A stretch of DNA of 64,000 bases from Tribonema minus (lineage: Eukaryota > Sar > Xanthophyceae > Tribonematales > Tribonemataceae), in assembly GCA_017506865.1 (NCBI GenBank), contig JAFCMP010000088.1, forward strand, positions 1-64,000. The letters run 5' to 3'. The notes below the pieces were generated by a model. The model was given only the letters and a program-made list of their open reading frames with translations. It ran no database searches and was not told the DNA's origin. Made by a program: the position numbers and the translations under genes. The first letter of the stretch is position 1, and each line of letters starts with the position of its first letter. Of this stretch, positions 1 through 9,375 are shown piece by piece.

Positions 1-788
1 TGGCAGCGACGATGCCGCCGCCTGGTCCACGACATCATGCAGCAATCCGCTCTGCAGCAGGATCCCCCCAGTAGGTCCGCCATTTGCGGGCACACCGCGT
101 TCGCCAGCATCTGTGAGTAGGCAGTGACGTCAGGCGGCTCTGGAGCATCCCACTTGTACGAGGTGGGGAAGCTGTGAATGGCGCGCAGCGCATGCCAGGG
201 TAGGTACTCCGCGCGCGCGTGCTCAGCCGGGTCCTGCGTAGCATCCTGTGGTCGCACGTCCATGTTAGGCTGCAGGTTTCGGCGGTATGTGCAGCCGCGA
301 ATGGTCGGCGCGGGGCCGTCCATAGAGTGCACCTGTTTGGCCTTAGTGTTGCGGCCAACTGTTGCAAAGAAGTCGCGCCGCTGACCGTTGGAGTCAAGCA
401 CGTCGCTGGTGACGTTGCGCACGGTGTCGTACTCAGCTTGCTGCTTGGCATATGTCAGCAACTGCACTGCCTGGTGCATAGACGCCTGCATGCGCGCGCT
501 GTCGTGCTCGCCAGTGCCAGGTCGCCCCAGCAGCCAAAACACACGCGTGCGCGTCTGAGCAATGCGGCTGTCTGCACCAGTGATCACTAGCTCCTGCTGC
601 ACCGTGAAGCCGCCGTGTGCTGCGCAGCGCAGAAACTCCGCCAGCTCCGGTGCCGCCCTAAGGCCCGGAACATTTTCAATCTGCAGTAGTCGGCAGGTCT
701 CTGCGCCCATTGCTACCTCCAGCATGTAGTAGAGGTGCTCCATGCCCAAAGCCGTCTCCCCCTCCCCTGCTGTTGAGAACTTCTGGCA
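1..788 (-). CDS. C-terminal half of the cytosine DNA methyltransferase, in a shifted frame (partial at edge)
   Basis: Codons counted from TGC at 788-786 restore the catalytic Cys-Gln of motif IV immediately after the Pro-Pro of the upstream frame. The same frame then carries motif VI ENV (677-669), motif VIII QTRTR (557-543) and a motif X-like LANAVCPQ (about 107-84), all with normal order and spacing for Dcm/DNMT enzymes. It lacks its own start. It joins the upstream half only if one base is re-read (a -1 shift) at a run of seven C on the coding strand (plus 789-795). The frame stays open to position 1, although the neighbouring frame looks more protein-like after about position 70, so the true C-terminus is unclear. 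The preserved motifs argue that the break is recent, programmed, or a homopolymer sequencing error. Confidence 0.7.
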
Positions 789-3610
789 GGGGGGGCCCCT
801 AATAAGACCTCGGCGCGCAGCCGCCTCATATCTGCAATGAGCTCTGCGCGCGTAGATGGGTCCGCCATATCCCGGCGGCGGACGTCCGTATGAGGGTGAT
901 TCTCCTTGTATATCCGAAGAGCGCGCTCCTCAGAGTCAACGGCGAGCTTGACGTTCAAGTAGGGCTGGAGCCCCTCCGCCAGGCCGCCAGCGCCGCAGTA
1001 AACGTCTACCGCCGTGGCGCGCGCGTTCGGGTCTCGTTCCAGCACGCTGTCAGTTACCTCACGTAGCGGCCGCGCCTTGCCCAGCACGGTGCCACGTGGC
1101 AGCGAGACGGGCTCCCCCCGCTGCTCGAGCTTGACCGGCTTGGCATGCAGCCCAACCGTCAGCTCGCGTGTGTACATGTGATTCAGGAATTCCTCCGCGA
1201 TGGTCACATGTGCTGTGTCCAGTTCTCCCGGGCAGGAGACGACAGGTGTGATCCCATCAGACTCCATCACTTGAACCCAAACTGTCTGCACACCATGTTC
1301 AAGGCCATCTAGCTCTGTTGCGACGCGCACTACTGCCACCCAATCGCGTTCCTCCCCGTAGGTGTACACTGGGACTTTGGGACTGAAGCTGGGGGTGGGC
1401 TCTGCTGATGGCTCGCCATACACGTATGTGGGCCCACTGCCACTATGACTTGCATGCCACTTATGTCTGCTGATGTGGTCACGCCCAATGATGATGTCGT
1501 GTGGCAGATGTGGTACAATGAGCGCCAGCTGAGTGAAAGCTACCCCGTCTGGGCCATCAGCCTCAAAGTGAAGCGCTACAGCGTGGGTGACGCGCTGTGG
1601 CTTCTTGGATGTGTCAACACCGGCTACTGCCCTAGGTTTGCTGAGTTGGTGGACATCCCGTTGCTCTATGGCTCCTGATGCAACTAATTTGCGGAATGCT
1701 TGCTCCCTGATGGCAGTAACTGAGGCCCCAGTGTCCCAGAGAATGTCCCTAGAAAACTTGCAACGTAGTGCGCGCGCAGAGCGTAAACGGGCCTTGAACC
1801 TAGAGTGCACGTCAGTATAGAGTTTGCCCCTTACGTTGGGCATGCTTGCCTGCTGTGGTACAGGTAGTACTGCGGCCTCCATCGCTGCCACCTCAGCGTA
1901 GTATGCCAAGACCGCCCCGTCATCAGCTCCGTCCTCCGGCGCCCACATGGCCAGTATCTCGAAGCAGCGCTCAACAGTGCGCGCCTCCTCTGCCATGGCT
2001 ATCTCCACCGCTGTCAGGCCCGCCTCGCCGTCCAGCACCTCGTCGATGGCGCCAAGGGTCTCTGCCGCCGGCGCCCAGCTGCGCATCCGCCGCTGCGGCT
2101 CAGGTTGAGCCGTGCCATCCACCTTGAAAGCATGAAGCCGCTGCAGAGCTATCAGCCTGCGCTGCTGCTCCGCTGCAAAGGCGGCGTCGTCGGCGGCGTG
2201 CGCCGCCGCAGCAGCGTCGCCGCCGCTGAGTGGTGCTGAAGGCGGTCTTGAGGAATGTGTGGGAGTCGCAGTTGATGTCAGAGTTGAAGTTGGTGTAGAA
2301 GATGGAGTTGTCGTGTGTCGTGTCGCAGCAGCTGCTGCAGTCGCCAAATGTGGCGCCGTTGCCGGCGCAGAAGTTGCAGTTGTAGTCGTGCTGCAGCTAC
2401 TCACTGCTGGTGCTGGTGGTATCCTCACCCCCCCTTGCGATGACGCGTGCGCGCCAACTCCATGACCCGCCGCAGCATGCACGGGTCTCCATGCTGGAGT
2501 ACCAAGCTCCTGAATAGGGCTGAGGGGTGCTACCGGCTGTCGAGCGCGCTGCTCCTGCTGCAGGCGCTCCGCGCGCGCGCGCCGTAGCCGCGCGCCGCTG
2601 GACTTACGTAGCCCCAAAATAGGCCATCGCTGTACAGTCGTAGTTGTTGTCGCCGGCGACTGTGCAGCACCATCAGGCGCCGCCAACGCCGCCGGTCTCC
2701 ATCGCGCCGTTGCTGCTTGAGCAGCGTTCGTGGGCGCCTCCTCAGCAGCAGCGCTCAACGGAAGCTGCGCCGTCGTAACGCTCTGCTGCGCAGCTGCTGC
2801 GTGGGCGGCGCTCGCCGCTGCTGCAGAAGCTGCATGCACTGCAGACAGCGCAGCGCCCAAAGGTGCCGCTGCTGCCGCAGCGTTCCGTGGTGCTGCTGGT
2901 GCGAGCGCGGCGCGTCGCGGCGCCGCCACACCAGAAGCACGCGCCGCGACTGGCGCGGCGCCCGAGGGCGCTGCTGCCATCGCAACGCCCCGCTGCGCGT
3001 CATCCTCTTGGGCGGCGCCCGACGGCGCCACTGAAGAAGCTGCGCGCGCCGCTTGCGCGACGTCCATAGACACCGCTGCTGCCGCAGCCCTCCGTGGTGC
3101 TGTTGGTGCGTGCGCGGCGCGCGCAGGCACCGCCAAACCAGCAGCACGCGCCGCGACCGGCGCGGTGCCCGAGGGCGCCGCTGCCATCGCAGCGCTTCGT
3201 TGCGCGTCAGCCGTTTGGGCGGCGCTCACCGGCACCCTCGCAGAAGCCGCGCGTGCTGCAGCTTGCGCGACGTCAGTAGGCGCCGCTGCTGCCACAGCAC
3301 TCCGTAGTGCCTCTGGTGCGTGCGCGGCGCGCCGCGGCGCCGCCACACCAGAAGTACGCGCTGCGACTGGCGCGGCGCCCGAGGGCGCCGCTGCCATCGC
3401 AGCGCTCCGCTGCGCGTCAGCTGCTTGGGCGGCGCTCGCCGTCGCCCCCGCAGACGTCGCGCGCACTGCAGCTTGCGCGACGCCCGCAGGCGCCGCTGCT
3501 GCCGCAGCGTCTCTGACTGTCGTCGGGGGGAGGGCGTCACTCCCCCCCCCAGTGACACTAGAGGCTCCAAGTGCTCCCCCCCAGCCAGGAGTGGGCTGGG
3601 GGTCGCACCC
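713..3610 (-). CDS. Aspartyl protease plus N-terminal half of C5-cytosine DNA methyltransferase, in frame after the Gag amber codon
   Basis: This frame is the direct continuation of gag after TAG: no stop occurs between 3610 and 713, giving 965 residues, and no good independent ATG is needed. It starts with a ~280-residue Ala/Arg/Pro-rich linker built from ~70-residue repeats. Then comes a spacer and a retropepsin-type protease: the active-site motif WDTGAS at about 1740-1721 and the second conserved strand DIIIGRDH near 1500. At the C-terminal end a cytosine methyltransferase begins: motif I DVYCGAGG (about 1000-975), then the motif II acidic residue in AVDSEE. At motif IV the frame reads GAPPA instead of PPCQ and stops after 33 more residues. 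The remaining methyltransferase motifs are in another frame (see 1-788). Expression as a Gag-readthrough fusion is inferred. Confidence 0.75.
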   Translation of the reverse strand, partial: GCDPQPTPGWGGALGASSVTGGGSDALPPTTVRDAAAAAAPAGVAQAAVRATSAGATASAAQAADAQRSAAMAAAPSGAAPVAARTSGVAAPRRAAHAPEALRSAVAAAAPTDVAQAAARAASARVPVSAAQTADAQRSAAMAAAPSGTAPVAARAAGLAVPARAAHAPTAPRRAAAAAVSMDVAQAARAASSVAPSGAAQEDDAQRGVAMAAAPSGAAPVAARASGVAAPRRAALAPAAPRNAAAAAAPLGAALSAVHAASAAAASAAHAAAAQQSVTTAQLPLSAAAEEAPTNAAQAATARWRPAALAAPDGAAQSPATTTTTVQRWPILGLRKSSGARLRRARAERLQQEQRARQPVAPLSPIQELGTPAWRPVHAAAGHGVGAHASSQGGVRIPPAPAVSSCSTTTTATSAPATAPHLATAAAAATRHTTTPSSTPTSTLTSTATPTHSSRPPSAPLSGGDAAAAAHAADDAAFAAEQQRRLIALQRLHAFKVDGTAQPEPQRRMRSWAPAAETLGAIDEVLDGEAGLTAVEIAMAEEARTVERCFEILAMWAPEDGADDGAVLAYYAEVAAMEAAVLPVPQQASMPNVRGKLYTDVHSRFKARLRSARALRCKFSRDILWDTGASVTAIREQAFRKLVASGAIEQRDVHQLSKPRAVAGVDTSKKPQRVTHAVALHFEADGPDGVAFTQLALIVPHLPHDIIIGRDHISRHKWHASHSGSGPTYVYGEPSAEPTPSFSPKVPVYTYGEERDWVAVVRVATELDGLEHGVQTVWVQVMESDGITPVVSCPGELDTAHVTIAEEFLNHMYTRELTVGLHAKPVKLEQRGEPVSLPRGTVLGKARPLREVTDSVLERDPNARATAVDVYCGAGGLAEGLQPYLNVKLAVDSEERALRIYKENHPHTDVRRRDMADPSTRAELIADMRRLRAEVLLGAPPARSSQQQGRGRRLWAWSTSTTCWR
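2830..3470 (-). repeat. In-frame Ala-rich coding repeat, about three units of 210 bp
   Basis: The linker between Gag and protease is built from units of about 70 residues. Each contains a recognisable core (AQRSAAMAAAPSG or close variants) followed by APVAAR and an AAPRR/AHAP block. Cores start near 3420, 3210 and 3000, a period of 210 bp, with a degenerate fourth partial unit after that. The period is a multiple of three, so copy-number change keeps the frame open. Confidence 0.7.
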
Positions 3611-6600
3611 CTAGGTGCCCCTGTTGCCACTGTTGCCACGGCCGCCGCGGCCGTAGCCGCCCCCGTAGCGGTTGTAGCTCCTGCCACCGCCAGCGCCACT
3701 TCCGCTTCCACCATCTGCGGAATCTCTGCCGCGCGGGCCCTGAAGCGAGGAGGCATCGCCGCTGTTGAAAGCACGTATGCGCGACCGGAGTGCCTGCCAC
3801 GTCGTCTGGTTCGTAGGCGCAAATTTCTGCACCAGTGGGCGTTGTACTGCTGCCGCTGCCCAACCTGCGTGGTTGAATGCCTCCGAGCATGCGCTGAACA
3901 GGTGATCACCGCCGCAGTTGTAGCACCCCAGCGCGTTACCCCGCGCCCGCTCCGAGCTGGTGAATTTCTCCTCCACCACTGCCAACAGAGCCATGGAGTT
4001 CAGTGTCACTGATTCACGCTGCTGCCTGCGCCTCCTGTCGCCCAGCGCGTAATCATTGGTGCCACCGCCACCATTGCCGCCACTTAGACCGCTGGCGCCT
4101 CCGCCTGAGCCCGTGCTGAGTGTCTCGGGGTATATAGAGTAGCCGGCGGGTGCGCCGCTGGCGAGATGCTGCACGGAGCGGTGCGCCTTGAGCGCCTCAA
4201 GCGCCTGGTGCATGCTGTAGCGTGTGTGGCGGTTGATGATGTCCCGAATGTTGTCCTGCGCGGCAATTGTTGGGTATTGCCTGTTTACCAAGCCCGTAAG
4301 AGCTTGGACGCGTAGGTTGTCGTTTGTCGGGTCGATCATTGCGGACAGGTTGCACTTGGACTGCATGTAGTTGAGCGCATCACGGAATGGCGTGTCTTTG
4401 CGCACCGCCACGCGTAACAGGTCCGCCGCAATGCGAGAAGGCTGACCTTGCTGGAAGTGCTCCCCCAGTTGTTCCATGAGCCACTTGTAGAGCTGCAGGT
4501 CTCTCGTGCCAGCCGCCACTCCCCGTGCGCCCTCCGCGATCCATTGTTCTGCCTGCTCGCGCACCGTTGCTGCTGCCGGATGCGAGCCCCGTAAGGCGAC
4601 ACACAGGCCCATGGTAAAGGGGGCCAGCCATTCGCAACCAAAGTCGTCCTCCCTGTTGAGCACCTGCGGCAGCTTGGCCTTCTGACGCGCGAGTGAGCAG
4701 GCGTGGCGCAGGTGCACCAGCAGTTGACTGCCAATCTGCCACACGACATACTCGTCGCCGCGGTTTACAGGCGTGAGGCCATGGAACAGCTTGTCCAAGT
4801 CTGCCGGTACACGGCGCAGAGCCCAGCCATCACGATCAAAGTTGTCGTCACGGCTGCCTCCACTGCCGCCACCACCAGCGCCACCTGCACCACCGCCGCC
4901 TCCACCGCCGCCGCCGCTGCCGCCGCCAGAGGCTGCGCCAACCGGTACAGTGCCCCGGGGCGATCTAGAGGGGCCGCTGCCGCCTCCGCCACCGCCGTCG
5001 CCGTCGCCGCCGGCGCCGCCTCCGGCGCCGCCGCTGCCTGCAGCGCCGCCGCTGCTGCCGGCGCCGCGGGCTGCGGCGCCAAAGTCGCTGCTGCCGCCGT
5101 CCGCGAGGGTGGCAGCAGGCAAGGCAGTTGGCGCAGCAGTCGTCGACGGCCTCTGCTGGGTAGCCGCTGCTTGCATAGTACCTGGGGCGGCCGCCATTGC
5201 GGCCGTTGGCGCCGCCGATAGGCCAGCGTTGACCCTCCGTAGCTGCTGAGCCTCTGCCGTAGCTGCATCGCGCTGCATAGTAAGTGTCATCAGAGCCTGA
5301 TGGAAGTGGCTCTGATCTGCTGCATGCTGCAGCTGCAGCTGAGCGTCGGGCTTCATAGTGGGCTGCGCTGTGGGTGCCAAAGTCGCATCCGACGAGTCAG
5401 CAGCGTAGCTGCTTGTTACACGTTCCAGTTGTTGACGCAGTGGCCGGGCGTCAGCGCCGCCAGCAGGAATGGTCGGCGCCGCCGATGCGCTCGGCGACAC
5501 GTGCTTTCCAGGCCCAGCCAATGGTGCAGCGTATGGCGCAATGGGCGGTCGTGCCACGCTGCTGCTGCGGATCGTACTAAGCGGCACTGCCGGGCCGCTG
5601 GTGCTGAAGTCTGCTACTGACACGCTGTCCTCGGGAGCCACACTGGGTGCTGCGCTGCCAAAGTTGCTACCCACAGAGTGGAAGGATGTCTCATACGCCG
5701 TTGTGGTACGACGCTGCGCATCAAGCATCGCAACTTTAGTGCCCACCTCAAATAGCTGGCGCCGCATGTCCCCCACGCCCGCTGCAGCGTTGTTGTGCCG
5801 CCGCAGCAGATCCTCGTGCCGCGCGATCACCTCCTCCATGCGCTTTTGCCCCTGCGCAACCTCCGCTGCCACTCCTGACAGGCGCTCACCCATGTGGATC
5901 AGCCGCAACTCCGCAGTCGCGACCCTCTCACCGACCTCCGCGATGCTCTCCGCGATGGCCGCCATGTCTCCTTGTATGACAGGAATCACATCCTGTACCA
6001 GCGCGTCCATGTCGCGCTGTGATGCTGCACCGCCTGCGATGGTGGGGCCACTCCCCATCTGCGCCAGTGCACTAGCGTGCTCCGCCAGCTGCATCTGGTG
6101 CCTGCGCAGCGATGTGTCGATACCGGGCAAGTTGTGCGTAATTACCATGCACAGATCCTGCCCCATGAGAGAGGTGGTGTTGGCCACCCCTGCGAGCCCC
6201 CCTTTGAGGCTGGTTACCTCGGACTGCAGGTACTGCAACTCCATGTTGAGCTGCAAGTCCAAGTCCTCCTCGGCAGTCATATGCCCCACCATCGCAGCTT
6301 CCTTTCGCTGCTCCTCCTGCTCCATTTCACGCTCCCTAGGAGAGGGCACCGCGTCCATTGCGGGCCCAGATCCCATCGGGCGGATGACCAGGTGCTTCGG
6401 GTTGTCGGCGAGGGCGCCAAGAAGTCCTGTGGGTCCAGAAGGCTTGCCGCCAGACTCGTGCCCCCAGTCGGCAGCAGCACTGTCTGCCCACTCCACCAAA
6501 GCGTGGTCAGCGACAGATACTGGACCTGAAGTGGTGTCGCTGCTCCCGATGGTGGACAAGTGGTGCGGAGCCGCCGCAGCAGCGTCAGTTGCAGGCCCTG

Positions 6601-6871
6601 GCACAGGCTCTGTTCTCACTGCGCTGCCGCTTGCTAGCTCGTTCGCACTCTGGGCTGGTACGACTGCGCCACCAGCAGCGCCTCCAGCCTTGATCGCAAC
6701 AGCATCTGCCAGTGATGCTGCGCGTCCCACGGACAAACTCCGTGACCTCTGCACACGCCTCGGCTCCGGGTTGTGGCCATAGGGCAGCTTGGCCAACACA
6801 ACTCCAGAGCTCCGCGTTGCGCGAGAGTTTACTCCTGATGCAGCACGCGCCGAGTCCTGCTCGTGCGCCAT
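3611..6871 (-). CDS. Gag-like structural polyprotein of the retroelement (1086 aa)
   Basis: One uninterrupted frame begins at the ATG at 6871-6869. The N-terminal ~600 residues are Ser/Ala/Pro-rich with helical, probably coiled-coil stretches. A long Gly-rich spacer follows (about residues 590-670), then a compact capsid-like helical domain (about residues 675-910). A zinc knuckle lies near residue 983, with spacing C-x2-C-x3-H-x4-C, one residue shorter than the canonical CCHC before the His. The tail is a Gly/Arg/Tyr-rich RGG-like segment typical of RNA-binding nucleocapsids. The frame ends with the amber codon TAG at 3613-3611, and the same frame stays open downstream through the protease. 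The role (particle assembly and RNA packaging) follows from architecture, not from a recognised Pfam capsid family. Strongly GC-rich antisense frames across this gene are shadows. Confidence 0.8.
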   Translation of the reverse strand: MAHEQDSARAASGVNSRATRSSGVVLAKLPYGHNPEPRRVQRSRSLSVGRAASLADAVAIKAGGAAGGAVVPAQSANELASGSAVRTEPVPGPATDAAAAAPHHLSTIGSSDTTSGPVSVADHALVEWADSAAADWGHESGGKPSGPTGLLGALADNPKHLVIRPMGSGPAMDAVPSPREREMEQEEQRKEAAMVGHMTAEEDLDLQLNMELQYLQSEVTSLKGGLAGVANTTSLMGQDLCMVITHNLPGIDTSLRRHQMQLAEHASALAQMGSGPTIAGGAASQRDMDALVQDVIPVIQGDMAAIAESIAEVGERVATAELRLIHMGERLSGVAAEVAQGQKRMEEVIARHEDLLRRHNNAAAGVGDMRRQLFEVGTKVAMLDAQRRTTTAYETSFHSVGSNFGSAAPSVAPEDSVSVADFSTSGPAVPLSTIRSSSVARPPIAPYAAPLAGPGKHVSPSASAAPTIPAGGADARPLRQQLERVTSSYAADSSDATLAPTAQPTMKPDAQLQLQHAADQSHFHQALMTLTMQRDAATAEAQQLRRVNAGLSAAPTAAMAAAPGTMQAAATQQRPSTTAAPTALPAATLADGGSSDFGAAARGAGSSGGAAGSGGAGGGAGGDGDGGGGGGSGPSRSPRGTVPVGAASGGGSGGGGGGGGGAGGAGGGGSGGSRDDNFDRDGWALRRVPADLDKLFHGLTPVNRGDEYVVWQIGSQLLVHLRHACSLARQKAKLPQVLNREDDFGCEWLAPFTMGLCVALRGSHPAAATVREQAEQWIAEGARGVAAGTRDLQLYKWLMEQLGEHFQQGQPSRIAADLLRVAVRKDTPFRDALNYMQSKCNLSAMIDPTNDNLRVQALTGLVNRQYPTIAAQDNIRDIINRHTRYSMHQALEALKAHRSVQHLASGAPAGYSIYPETLSTGSGGGASGLSGGNGGGGTNDYALGDRRRRQQRESVTLNSMALLAVVEEKFTSSERARGNALGCYNCGGDHLFSACSEAFNHAGWAAAAVQRPLVQKFAPTNQTTWQALRSRIRAFNSGDASSLQGPRGRDSADGGSGSGAGGGRSYNRYGGGYGRGGRGNSGNRGT

Positions 6872-6911
6872 CGTACCGCTATCGCCTGGTGGATTTGGTC
6901 AAAGGTCGTCT

Positions 6912-6934
6912 TTTCGTACTCGGGAACCAACTGA
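6912..6934 (-). promoter_or_regulatory. Possible primer-binding site and end of 5' LTR
   Basis: On the minus strand TGGTTCCCGAGTACGAA begins at 6929, 58 bp upstream of the gag ATG. It starts with the TGG expected of a tRNA-CCA-complementary primer-binding site and is preceded by two bases and then TCA, a plausible LTR terminus. The matching tRNA is not identified and the other LTR is outside the window, so this is a weak call. Confidence 0.25.
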
Positions 6935-9375
6935 TGAAACAACTAGTCTCCGTACTACACTTCAGCAAGTGCAGGGAACAATGCAGAGAAGACACCCACA
7001 CACAACACAGCTGACCGAACTGTGCTATGTGTATTCTGGGGCTGCTGCTCTTGTCCGAGCCAAACAAACACAACGAACAACTCGTAACTGCCAACCGGAA
7101 CAGTTACAGGTGACACTCCAACATCCAGTGTCACCACAACAATTCATTTGGCGATGGATTGAGGCACTGCAGCAAAACGTCATCTTGTGCACTGTGGCAA
7201 GTTCAGACCCTGCCAGTTATTTGTGCAGGCTGCAGGCACAGTGCTGCACCCACCATGCTTGCAGCTCTCTGTTCAGTACCACTAGCAGCACCAGCTGTCA
7301 GTGCCACGGTGACTCATTGACATAGCTGGAGAATCTGATGGCAGCGGCTGTATCTGATAACTTGCAGCTAGCAATAGCTAACGCAGATGACCATGCACAC
7401 GCTGCCGGGCCGGTCAGTTATCTATGCATACTATTTGAACAAGCGAAGTGGGCCTGTGCCCAGCATCAGAGATGCCATCAATGAAGGCTTTTCCCCGTCG
7501 CGCAAGGCAATTAAGGCGCGCGCGTAGTACCTCATTTTCATCGCGGCGGATAATTCTGCTCCAGTCGCCGCGTTGCGGGTTACCAGCTAGCATATATGTG
7601 ATGCTGATAGTCTGCCTTGCATGTTGCATGCTGCTCCTCAGCAATGTCCCGATTTGCTGGGGCGTGCTCGGCAGGTTCGGCAGACTCTGAGCAGGAACGC
7701 GCGCGCACTCAGAGCTGTCGGGCGCGCTTCAAGCAGTGCACCGGTGTACCGACGCCGTTGATGCTCCAGGCACCCGACAATACGCATACGCCTCTCCTCT
7801 GATTGATTGCCACAGTCGCGTCCCGCATTGCATTCCACACGACAAATATCGATCATTCGGTGGATGGCTCTTCAGCTTCAACCCGTCAAAAGGGTCAGGA
7901 GACACTTCAACGTCAACCAATATTCGCGCCTGCGGGCAGATATGGCTCCACATGCTGCTGGCCAGAGGACCCCTTTCCATCACAACGGGTCCATCACGTG
8001 GTGCGTAAGTGGATGCCTGTGCGGCAATGCCAGCAGAGCATTATATTGCTCGTGAACTGCTCGACATGTGAAGCGCTGTGATGGTAAAAAACAGGAATTA
8101 TCGCACAGAGACTGCATTCACCAGTCACAAACCACACTAGCAGCACTAGCAGCAGCAGAACAGTAACACGGCACGGAAGCAAATTCCAGTCGCAGGCCGT
8201 CACGTTGTGACCATTTAATAAGACTGGACAAAACAACGAGCGCTCGCAGCTACCGTGGATGAAAATTGCAGCTGCATTGCTTGCAAAGCGGCTGATCCAA
8301 AAGTTGCAGGCCCCACAACCCACAAAGAGCTTCGTACTGCTCTTCACTGAGTGCGCGGCAGTCCTTGGCACAGCACCACACGGGTACCGACGGAGTGCTC
8401 TGACAGCTACTATGGCTGTGCTAGGTGACCAGCACCTGCTCAGGCGCCGGGCACATGCGTGCGTTGTTGGCGCTGATGTGCCGCTGCGTTCCAGTCAGGT
8501 TCGCGGCAGCACTCGCCTGTCAGAGCGGGCTTATATCAACCCCTCATGTGCGCTTTTGCGGCGCTGAGTGCGGCATCCTGTGGCTGGTGCAGTATCTGAA
8601 GCTGCGATCAAGACTGGTCGCCAGGAGTGCATGTCAACACACTGGGATGCAGAGATCCTGGGCTCCCAGCTCCTGCGGCGGTCGATGCGACAAGGAGGAG
8701 TATCTGCTGATAGTCAACAAGCTATCCAAACAGTGCTTGAACGATTGCTTCAGTGAACCTTCCACATCAGCTGCTTTCAACTTGCGACAGTTTGGCGTGG
8801 CACTGTCGCACTCAAAAGCGTCTGGCAGGTAGCATTTTCTCTCCTCAGGGCACCTCTTTCAGGGCTCTATGCATCAGGCCGCTCACCAATGACCAGCAGG
8901 GAGATTATTGGAGCCACCTTCACGCTCTTCGCTCCTCATCTCACGCAACGCCTACTATCCGGCATCAGACTGCTGAACACACAAAGGCACTGCACTATTC
9001 AAGGTGCCTGCAGGGATAACTTGCCCCACTTCCCACATAGGGCGCACGTCACATGCGTGTCATCATCTCACTGGGTCAGCAAACTCAATTCAACACGTGT
9101 GACATGCTGCTACACACCAATTGCTGACCGTGCAAAACCACCATGCTGCGGACGCCGACAACGTGCGGACGCCCAACTCAGCTTTGGGCAACCAGTGCAG
9201 AGCTTCCCTCGCCTAAACCGCTTGTGAACTTTGCACATGCCTCAGCCTACTCCAGACTGTGTGCATATTGCGCCACATCACAGCACCTGCTGGTGACAGG
9301 CGATAAAGGCTGTTCCGACACGGACGCACTTGCATGATGGTGGCTCACCTCGCGCGTGCCGCGACGCCGCAGCGC
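6935..9375. other. About 2.4 kb without a recognised gene
   Basis: This lies between the retroelement gag gene and the 3' end of the NYN gene. Base composition is lower in GC than the coding regions, short frames are scattered on both strands, and none shows a family motif or matching splice signals. Part of it (adjacent to 6934) could be the 5' LTR of the retroelement. I see no terminal repeat that would fix its length. Confidence 0.5.

Larger units (their letters stand above)
1..6934 (-). mobile_element. Retroelement carrying a cytosine DNA methyltransferase (5' part, continues past the left edge)
   Basis: Read on the minus strand, this element encodes a Gag-like protein with a zinc knuckle, a retroviral-type aspartyl protease and a C5-cytosine DNA methyltransferase, in that order. 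Reverse transcriptase, RNase H and integrase are not in the window. If the element is complete they lie beyond position 1. The right-hand limit is tentative: a possible primer-binding site ends at 6929, and TCA (minus) at 6934-6932 could be the end of the 5' LTR. No second LTR copy is available for comparison, so LTR boundaries and target-site duplications cannot be shown. Capture of DNA methyltransferases by Gypsy- and Copia-type retrotransposons has been reported in dinoflagellates and in a charophyte alga. The superfamily here is undetermined because no polymerase is visible. Confidence 0.8.

Noticed and set aside
2730-3614. 294-codon plus-strand Ala-rich frame
   Set aside because: Mirror of the GC-rich repeat linker; Ala codons GCN read antisense also give open frames. 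No domain.
5469-6782. 437-codon plus-strand open frame opposite gag
   Set aside because: It is the antisense of a GC-rich Gag frame, lacks any motif and has biased Cys/Ser/Arg composition. The minus strand has zinc knuckle and RGG features.
6905-6929. tRNA gene 3' end
   Set aside because: TTCG...CCA resembles a T-arm end, but no cloverleaf can be drawn upstream. A primer-binding site is the better, still weak, reading.
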